DNA of 5,449 nucleotides from a bacterium (GTDB taxonomy: Bacteria > UBA10199 > DSSB01): contig JAUHYS010000160.1 of the NCBI GenBank assembly GCA_030426445.1, forward strand, positions 1-5,449, given 5' to 3'. This document shows positions 1 to 3,884 of this stretch, piece after piece. The position numbers were made by a program, and so were the translations under genes. The notes under the pieces are model-generated. The model had not been told where the DNA came from and searched no databases. It saw nothing but the letters and a program-made list of their open reading frames with translations. Numbering within the stretch: position 1 is the first letter of the stretch; the number at the start of each line of letters is the position of its first letter.

Positions 1-1
1 A

Positions 2-1396
2 GAGATCCGCTGTATTGGTCCCACCACGTATCAGGAATATCGCCTTTTAGAAAAAGACCGTGCACTCAATCGTCGCTTTCAAAAAATTGATATACCGGAG
101 CCCAGTGTGCAGGACACGATTAAAATTTTATCTGGATTGAAGTCGCGTTTCGAAAAACACCATCATGTGCGTTATACGCAAGCCGCCTTAGAAGCCGCAG
201 CTCGTCTTGCAGCCAAGCATATTCAAGATCGCCATCTTCCCGATAAGGCCATTGATATCATCGACGAGGTCGGGGCTGCCCAACGTCTTAAAAGCAAATC
301 GCAACGCAAAAAAACGATTGGGCTGCACGATATCGAAGCCATGGTTGCTAAGATTGCGCGGATTCCACCCCGCAATGTATCACTCAGTGATAAAGAGCGG
401 CTTAAAAATTTAGAGCCCGAACTCAAAAAAACCCTCTTTGGTCAAGATGAGGCCGTAGCTCAAGTTGTCAATGCGATTAAACTTTCACGTGCAGGCCTCA
501 GTCACGAAGATAGACCCATTGGAAATTTTCTTTTTAGCGGACCTACCGGAGTCGGTAAAACAGAACTCAGCAAGCAACTCGCGCGGGTTTTGGGCATTGA
601 GTTTATGCGCTTTGATATGAGTGAATACATGGAAAAACACACGGTCTCACGTTTGATCGGAGCCCCTCCAGGTTATGTGGGCTTTGATCAAGGTGGTTTG
701 TTGACAGATGAGATTGCCAAAAAACCTCACGCGGTTTTATTACTCGACGAAATTGAAAAGGCCCATCCCGATATTTACAATATTTTATTGCAGGTGATGG
801 ACTACGGAACCTTGACTGACAACAACGGTAAAAAAGCCGACTTCAGAAATATTATTTTGATCATGACCACCAATGCGGGTTCACGGACTTTGGGACAGAA
901 GGAGATTGGGATTGCTAATGTGACCAATCAAGGCCATGACATGAAATCCATTAAGGATCATTTTAGTCCCGAGTTTCTCAATCGTCTCGATGCCGTAGTG
1001 CCTTTTGCTCCACTTTCCTCGGAGATTATTTTACACGTTGTAGAAAAATTTATCGCCGAGTTAGAAATTCAACTTTTAGAAAAAAAGATCGATCTCGATG
1101 TTTCTATTACGGTGTTAAAATGGTTGGCAGATCAGGGCTATGATGAACTGAATGGGGCTCGACCCATGAACCGTTTGATTCAAGATAAAATCAAAAAAGT
1201 TTTAGCCGAAGAAATTCTCTTTGGTAGTTTAGAAAAAGGCGGCCGCGTAGAAATTGATCTAAAAGAAGATGAGCTTTCTTTTGAGTATTTTCCGATTGCT
1301 TCTGAAAAAAAGACGGAAAAGAAAAATAAATCCACTTCCAGCGATCATTCGGAGTCTCCTAATATCAAAGACCCTAAAGGTATGGTTCCTGTTTAA
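2..1396 (+). CDS. clpA: ClpA, ATP-dependent Clp protease ATP-binding subunit (5' truncated)
   Basis: ClpA is the AAA+ unfoldase that feeds substrates, including ClpS-delivered N-end-rule proteins, into ClpP in the cytoplasm. The reading frame is open from base 2, so the N-domain and the D1 Walker A and B motifs lie outside the window. The first residues (EIRCIGPTTYQEYR) are the D1 sensor-1 region. The GTG at 107 is an internal valine, not a start. The complete D2 domain follows: Walker A GPTGVGKT at 539-562, Walker B VLLLDE ending at 751, sensor 1 TTNAGS, arginine finger in FLNRLD (Arg codon 983-985) and sensor 2 GAR at 1154-1162. The probable ClpP-docking loop tripeptide is IGI at 905-913, where ClpA usually has IGL or IGF. 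The loop and the overall pattern separate it from ClpB, which lacks a docking loop and has a coiled-coil middle domain. The last 30 or so residues form a charged, Lys/Ser-rich tail longer than that of E. coli ClpA. The visible part is 464 residues. Confidence 0.96.
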   Translation, partial: EIRCIGPTTYQEYRLLEKDRALNRRFQKIDIPEPSVQDTIKILSGLKSRFEKHHHVRYTQAALEAAARLAAKHIQDRHLPDKAIDIIDEVGAAQRLKSKSQRKKTIGLHDIEAMVAKIARIPPRNVSLSDKERLKNLEPELKKTLFGQDEAVAQVVNAIKLSRAGLSHEDRPIGNFLFSGPTGVGKTELSKQLARVLGIEFMRFDMSEYMEKHTVSRLIGAPPGYVGFDQGGLLTDEIAKKPHAVLLLDEIEKAHPDIYNILLQVMDYGTLTDNNGKKADFRNIILIMTTNAGSRTLGQKEIGIANVTNQGHDMKSIKDHFSPEFLNRLDAVVPFAPLSSEIILHVVEKFIAELEIQLLEKKIDLDVSITVLKWLADQGYDELNGARPMNRLIQDKIKKVLAEEILFGSLEKGGRVEIDLKEDELSFEYFPIASEKKTEKKNKSTSSDHSESPNIKDPKGMVPV

Positions 1397-1418
1397 ATAC
1401 TTTAGCAGGAGTATTTTT
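1395..1418 (+). terminator. Weak AT-rich hairpin with U-tract at the clpA stop codon
   Basis: AAATACT (1395-1401) pairs with AGTATTT (1410-1416) around an 8-nt loop. The 3' arm runs into five Ts at 1414-1418. The 5' arm overlaps the last two bases of the clpA TAA codon. The shape is that of a small intrinsic terminator, but the stem has only one G-C pair, so it may be leaky or incidental. Confidence 0.35.
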
Positions 1419-1432
1419 ATCTTGGCGAAGTC

Positions 1433-1459
1433 ATTCCCGCGGAGAGCAAAAGCGGGAAT
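1433..1459. repeat. Palindromic intergenic repeat ATTCCCGC/GCGGGAAT
   Basis: ATTCCCGC (1433-1440) and GCGGGAAT (1452-1459) form a perfect 8-bp inverted repeat around an 11-nt loop. The flanks read GTC before and CTAG after. The motif resembles dispersed repeats that read roughly GTCATTCCCGC...GCGGGAATC in many proteobacterial genomes, and the dRS3 element of Neisseria (ATTCCC, 8 nt, GGGAAT). The spacing is longer here. A run of seven Ts (1470-1476) lies ten bases downstream, so a role as a distant-tract terminator for clpA is also possible. Only one copy is visible, so its repetitive nature is inferred. Confidence 0.6.
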
Positions 1460-1498
1460 CTAGTTGTACTTTTTTTAAAGCTAAGCTATTTCTTTTTT

Positions 1499-1780
1499 AT
1501 GAAACTCAATAAAGAGCAGATTTCCCGATTAAGCGGACATATCTTAAAAAAAATCACCCGTGAACAGGTCATTGTGGCCAAAGTTCCGGAAGCCAAGCTT
1601 CAAGAAAAAATTCAGCAAGTTATCGAAAAAAATATTCAGGATGAAAAACAGATCGATCTAAAAGTTGAAAAGCTTTTAGACACTTATCGTGCACAAATTG
1701 CCGCAGGGCATTTAAACGAACGAGAACTGTTTACAAAAATTAAAAGAGAATTAGCCAAAAAAGAAAAGTTTCCATTATAA
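1499..1780 (+). CDS. DUF507 family protein, basic paralogue
   Basis: This is a 93-residue protein of unknown function, matching DUF507 (PF04368) by its opening (MKLNKEQISRLSGHIL), its small size and its helical, charge-rich make-up. It has no signal peptide, no membrane segment and no recognisable catalytic motif, so it is probably cytoplasmic. By hand count it carries 21 Lys+Arg against 14 Asp+Glu, a net charge near +7. ATG 1499 is the only reasonable start. Between the upstream in-frame stop TAG at 1403-1405 and 1499 there is no ATG, GTG or TTG, and DUF507 proteins begin at this point. The leader is unusual: the bases just before the ATG are pyrimidine-rich (CTTTTTT) with no Shine-Dalgarno match. 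It lies 13 nt upstream of a second DUF507 gene and is probably co-transcribed with it. Its cellular role is unknown. Confidence 0.88.
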   Translation: MKLNKEQISRLSGHILKKITREQVIVAKVPEAKLQEKIQQVIEKNIQDEKQIDLKVEKLLDTYRAQIAAGHLNERELFTKIKRELAKKEKFPL

Positions 1781-1793
1781 AAAAGGATGCAGC

Positions 1794-2066
1794 ATGCGTA
1801 TCAGTGAAGAAAGAATTTCTCATCTAGCTCATTTAATCTGGGATGGCCTTTACGACGATGATTTGGTTGATTACCCTGATGAAGAAAAAACCCTACAGAC
1901 TATCAAAGTTGCAATACAGGATTATTTTAAGGTCGATGATGATATGGATGAAAAAGTGAGAGAAAAGATTGGGTCTTTAAGTAAAAAGGTCAACGAAGGC
2001 AGCCCAGAATGGGAAATTCTTTATAAAAAGTATTATGAGGAAGAAGCCAATCGTCGAAGCTTTTAA
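1794..2066 (+). CDS. DUF507 family protein, acidic paralogue
   Basis: This 90-residue protein is a second DUF507 (PF04368) member of unknown function. Its opening, MRISEERISHLAHLIWDGL, is the more canonical form of the family signature. Acidic runs occur at DDD after the first helix, at DEE, and at DDDMDE in the middle. By hand count it has 14 Lys+Arg against 23 Asp+Glu, a net charge near -9, opposite to its upstream neighbour. No membrane segment or catalytic motif is visible. ATG 1794 is supported by AAAAGGA at 1781-1787, about 6 nt upstream, directly after the previous gene's TAA. The 13-nt gap indicates an operon of the two paralogues. A stem-loop begins at its own stop codon. A complex between the two paralogues is an inference from tandem placement and opposite charge, not something the sequence proves. 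Confidence 0.9.
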   Translation: MRISEERISHLAHLIWDGLYDDDLVDYPDEEKTLQTIKVAIQDYFKVDDDMDEKVREKIGSLSKKVNEGSPEWEILYKKYYEEEANRRSF

Positions 2067-2113
2067 GAGAAGTGCCGATAACAGCTCTTTGCTGGATTAC
2101 TCTTAAAACTTTT
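2061..2113 (+). terminator. Branched stem-loop, probable terminator of the DUF507 operon
   Basis: TTTTAAGAG (2061-2069, containing the DUF507 stop codon) pairs perfectly with CTCTTAAAA (2100-2108). Inside, TAA plus CAGC (2079-2085) pairs with GCTG (2091-2094) and TTA (2097-2099), capped by a TCTTT loop. Short unpaired bulges lie at 2070-2078 and 2095-2096. CTTTTCC follows the 3' arm. The position just after the gene and before a candidate promoter fits a terminator. The large left bulge and short U-tract make it non-classical. Confidence 0.45.
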
Positions 2114-2120
2114 CCTTAAA

Positions 2121-2148
2121 GTAACCCCTCCACTTTTCGCTGCGTAGT
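2121..2148 (+). promoter_or_regulatory. Candidate ECF-type promoter (GTAACC-N16-CGTAGT) for the sigma/anti-sigma operon
   Basis: GTAACC at 2121-2126 is separated by exactly 16 bases from CGTAGT at 2143-2148. An AAC-containing -35 and a CGT or CGA -10 are hallmarks of ECF sigma promoters. From memory, Caulobacter SigF, the ECF partner of NrsF, recognises GTAACC-N16-CGAA, which is nearly identical. The element lies about 18 bases ahead of the TTG start, giving a very short leader with the ribosome-binding site. ECF operons are commonly autoregulated, so the neighbouring sigma factor probably reads this promoter. No transcription start is known. Confidence 0.55.
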
Positions 2149-2153
2149 TTAAA

Positions 2154-2158
2154 AAGGA
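2154..2158 (+). promoter_or_regulatory. Ribosome-binding site that fixes the TTG start of the sigma gene
   Basis: AAGGA, inside AAAAAGGA, ends 7 nt before TTG 2166. The nearby ATG at 2179 is out of frame. The next in-frame ATG (2202) would remove part of the first helix of sigma region 2 and has no comparable site at the right distance. The TTG is therefore the best start. Confidence 0.65.
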
Positions 2159-2165
2159 TACCTTA

Positions 2166-2723
2166 TTGACGGTCGAACATGAAAAACAATGGGCGCAATG
2201 GATGCTGGCAGCCCAGGAAGGTGATCATGAGGTTTATGAAAAGCTGTTAAGAGCGCTCGCTCTTTATTTGGAGAAATGGATGCTTCGATCCACTGGACGG
2301 CTAGAAAATTCGCAAGACTTAGTGCAAGAAATTTTGCTTTGTGTGCATCGTGCAAAACATACCTATTTGCCTGACCGCCCTTTTAAACCTTGGCTCAATG
2401 CCATTGCTCGCAATAAATTAATTGATTTTATTCGAAAAAGTGGGCGCAATCGAGAATACTTGACTTGGGAAGAAGAGCCTTTTGATCCTATTGATGATAG
2501 CTTTCGGGAAAGCATCGAACAGGGTCTCAATGACCGTTTAGCTTCTGCTTTGGAAGCTTTACCTCAAAAACAACGGGAAATTATTGAGCTGCTTAAGCTG
2601 CAAGATTACTCGGTAAAACAAACCGCAGAAAAACTTAGCATGAACGAGTCCGCTGTCAAAGTGGCAGCTCATCGTGCCTATAAACGCTTGCGGAAAAAAC
2701 TCCAAGCGGGAGGAGCGCCATGA
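2166..2723 (+). CDS. ECF RNA polymerase sigma factor (SigF/ECF16-like)
   Basis: This is a 185-residue extracytoplasmic-function sigma factor, which directs RNA polymerase to a small stress regulon. Sigma region 2 spans about residues 20-92. It contains the core-binding and -10 reading segment DLVQEILLCVHRAKHTY (51-67) and the PWLNAIARNKLIDFIRK stretch (75-91). An acidic linker (about 101-120, WEEEPFDPIDD) leads to region 4 at about 126-178. Region 4 carries ALPQKQREIIELL and a helix-turn-helix (QTAEKLSMNESAVKVAAHRAYKRLRKKL) that reads the -35 box. There is no extra C-terminal domain, and the length is normal for a minimal ECF. The VHRAKHTYLPDRPFKPWL-type segment and the NrsF-family partner point to the SigF/ECF16 group. 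Translation starts at TTG 2166. The stop overlaps the anti-sigma start as ATGA, so the two proteins are translationally coupled. Family placement is good; the exact ECF group is from memory. Confidence 0.93.
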   Translation: MTVEHEKQWAQWMLAAQEGDHEVYEKLLRALALYLEKWMLRSTGRLENSQDLVQEILLCVHRAKHTYLPDRPFKPWLNAIARNKLIDFIRKSGRNREYLTWEEEPFDPIDDSFRESIEQGLNDRLASALEALPQKQREIIELLKLQDYSVKQTAEKLSMNESAVKVAAHRAYKRLRKKLQAGGAP

Positions 2724-3391
2724 AAACACAAGATTTAATTAAGCAGCTTGTTCAAGACTCTAAGCCAGTCAAACGTATTGCTCCCTACAAAATTAGGTTG
2801 CTTTTATGGTTTCTGATATCTTTAGGTATCACTTTAGCGGCTATTTTTATTTGGGGTTTAAGGTCGGACCTGAGCATACGTCTTTACGAGTGGTCCTTCA
2901 TTCTTGAAATGTTGATTTTATTTTTAATGATGCTCAGTGCCTCCTTTAGCGCTTTTAGTCTCAGTGTCCCAGGTGAATCTTCTCCCAGGGGCTTACGCTT
3001 ATTAGCTTGTCTCAGTCTGTTTTTATGGCTGGGTCTCATTTTTCTAAGTACTTTTTTACGACAAGGTCACTTGGGTTGGTCAGCCAAGGCCTGGTTACCA
3101 GGTTGGGGATGTATGAATCATACCTTGTTATTAGTGATATTACCTACCTTTTTGATTTTTATTCTGTTGAAACGGGCAGCGGTATTGCGGCCTATTTTAG
3201 TGGGGGCCCTTGCGGGGCTTTCGGCGGTTTCCTTTGCAGCGGTTGCTATGCGTTTAACTTGTCATAGTGATGCGCTTTGGCACCTGCTTTTTTGGCACAT
3301 TGGCCCCATTGTGTTGGTGACAGCGATAGCGATTCTGTTAGGAGCTTGGCTGTTTAATTGGATTGCTAAAGAAAAACTATCTAAAAAATAA
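2720..3391 (+). CDS. NrsF/DUF1109 family membrane anti-sigma factor
   Basis: This 223-residue inner-membrane protein probably holds the ECF sigma factor inactive until stress. A cytoplasmic N-terminus (about 1-25, MKTQDLIKQLVQDSKPVKRI) matches the opening of DUF1109 proteins. About six hydrophobic helices follow, near residues 27-46, 58-79, 93-112, 134-151, 156-178 and 195-215, then a lysine-rich end (AKEKLSKK). The family pattern is also visible in FSLSVPGE (80-86), LRPILVGALAGL (156-167) and the His/Cys segment LTCHSDALWHLLFWH (179-193). Cys131 (in GWGCMNH) and Cys181 (in LTCHSD) are the likely redox or metal-sensing pair. In Caulobacter NrsF, as I recall, conserved cysteines at these same numbers are needed for response to chromate and cadmium. 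A third cysteine (97) lies within a helix. ATG 2720 overlaps the sigma stop (ATGA) and has GGGAGGAG at 2708-2715, 4 nt away. The usual NrsF-regulon genes (DUF2282, DUF692, DUF2063) are not in this window. Confidence 0.85.
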   Translation: MKTQDLIKQLVQDSKPVKRIAPYKIRLLLWFLISLGITLAAIFIWGLRSDLSIRLYEWSFILEMLILFLMMLSASFSAFSLSVPGESSPRGLRLLACLSLFLWLGLIFLSTFLRQGHLGWSAKAWLPGWGCMNHTLLLVILPTFLIFILLKRAAVLRPILVGALAGLSAVSFAAVAMRLTCHSDALWHLLFWHIGPIVLVTAIAILLGAWLFNWIAKEKLSKK

Positions 3392-3397
3392 AAATAA

Positions 3398-3425
3398 TTT
3401 TAGAGGAGGCCTTGACAGGCTAAAA
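3398..3425. promoter_or_regulatory. Imperfect inverted repeat over the groES -35 box
   Basis: TTTTAG (3398-3403), then GCC (3409-3411), then the TTGACA loop, then GGCTAAAA (3418-3425) form an interrupted dyad with a five-base bulge (AGGAG) in the left arm. It encloses the -35 hexamer, where a repressor could sit. It could instead help terminate the upstream operon, or be chance. It does not match CIRCE. Confidence 0.2.
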
Positions 3426-3439
3426 TTTGGACATATATT
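3412..3439 (+). promoter_or_regulatory. Sigma70-like promoter of the groES-groEL operon
   Basis: A perfect TTGACA -35 box (3412-3417) is followed, after 16 bases, by TATATT (3434-3439), 5 of 6 matches to TATAAT. Transcription would start near 3446 and give a leader of roughly 75 nt. The extended CTTGACA, plus CATAT overlapping the -10, gives partial resemblance to a sigma32 heat-shock promoter. The CCCC of the sigma32 -10 is absent and the spacing is short, so a housekeeping promoter is the better reading. No CIRCE (TTAGCACTC-N9-GAGTGCTAA) is present anywhere in 3392-3519. Confidence 0.7.
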
Positions 3440-3519
3440 GCGAGGCATACAACGTTTGAAAGATAAGTCATTATTTTTTTCAGAATTTCTATACCATTTA
3501 ACTCTTTTAAGGAGGCTCC

Positions 3520-3822
3520 ATGGCTAAAAAGCTCAATGTACGGCCCTTACGTGACCGTGTAATTGTTAAACGAGAAAACGAAGTCGAAAAAACCAAAGGC
3601 GGAATCATCATTCCTGACAGTGCCAAAGAAAAACCTCAGGAAGCCAAGGTCGTTGCCATTGGCAGTGGTCGAGTCGATGAAAGTGGCAAGCTTGTTCCCA
3701 TTGATGTCAAAGTAGGGGACCGTGTCTTATTCAGAACTTATGCCGGTACTGAGATTAAAATTGATGAAGAAGATTACCTTATTTTAGAAGAAGGTGATAT
3801 TCAAGCCGTCATTGAAGCTTAA
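3520..3822 (+). CDS. groES: GroES, 10-kDa co-chaperonin
   Basis: GroES is the heptameric lid that closes the GroEL folding chamber in the cytoplasm. The 100-residue length is typical. The core signature LNVRPLRDRVIVKR (5-18) comes first. The flexible mobile loop (about 19-35) carries GGIIIPDSA; the hydrophobic III corresponds to the IVL tripeptide that docks on GroEL. The EAKVVAIGSGR strand and the roof hairpin (about 48-60) follow. The VKVGDRVLF and YAGTEIKIDEEDYLIL strands and the final DIQAVIE complete the beta-barrel. The ATG has a strong Shine-Dalgarno AAGGAGG (3509-3515), 4 nt upstream. The gene precedes groEL by 62 nt in the classical groESL order and is transcribed from the TTGACA/TATATT promoter at 3412-3439. 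Confidence 0.98.
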   Translation: MAKKLNVRPLRDRVIVKRENEVEKTKGGIIIPDSAKEKPQEAKVVAIGSGRVDESGKLVPIDVKVGDRVLFRTYAGTEIKIDEEDYLILEEGDIQAVIEA

Positions 3823-3837
3823 ACTCAGGTTTATTCA

Positions 3838-3863
3838 TTAGGATTAAGGGTAAAAACCCCTAA
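3838..3863 (+). promoter_or_regulatory. Small hairpin in the groES-groEL spacer
   Basis: TTA (3844-3846) and GGG (3848-3850) pair with CCC (3857-3859) and TAA (3861-3863), with one A-C mismatch and a TAAAAA loop. TTAGG at 3838-3842 can compete for the same CCTAA (3859-3863). No T-run follows, so it is not a terminator. It sits just ahead of the groEL ribosome-binding site (TAAGGAG, 3871-3877). Such spacer hairpins can mark mRNA processing or adjust groEL translation. That role is inference. Confidence 0.3.
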
Positions 3864-3884
3864 CAAAATTTAAGGAGAAATTTT

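Noticed and set aside
107..109. GTG at 107 as the start of a complete ClpA-like gene
   Set aside because: The frame is open and ClpA-like from base 2, so the GTG is an internal valine and the gene is simply cut by the window edge.
1464..1492. Sigma70 promoter TTGTAC-N17-TATTTC ahead of the first DUF507 gene
   Set aside because: The -10 box matches only 3 of 6 bases and the T-rich context makes such matches easy by chance.
2149..2355. Reverse-strand open frame opposite the sigma gene
   Set aside because: It lies antisense to the conserved sigma region 2 coding frame, has no family resemblance and would cover the sigma ribosome-binding site.
3007..3267. Alternative-frame + strand open frame inside the anti-sigma gene
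   Set aside because: It is out of frame with a well-supported NrsF/DUF1109 protein and its translation matches no known domain.
3411..3436. Sigma32 heat-shock promoter for groESL
   Set aside because: CTTGACA and CATAT fit partly, but the C-rich part of the -10 is missing and the spacing is about 12, below the usual range. The sigma70 reading is stronger.
3838..3863. Terminator between groES and groEL
   Set aside because: The stem is short with a mismatch and no U-tract follows. The two genes form a standard operon.
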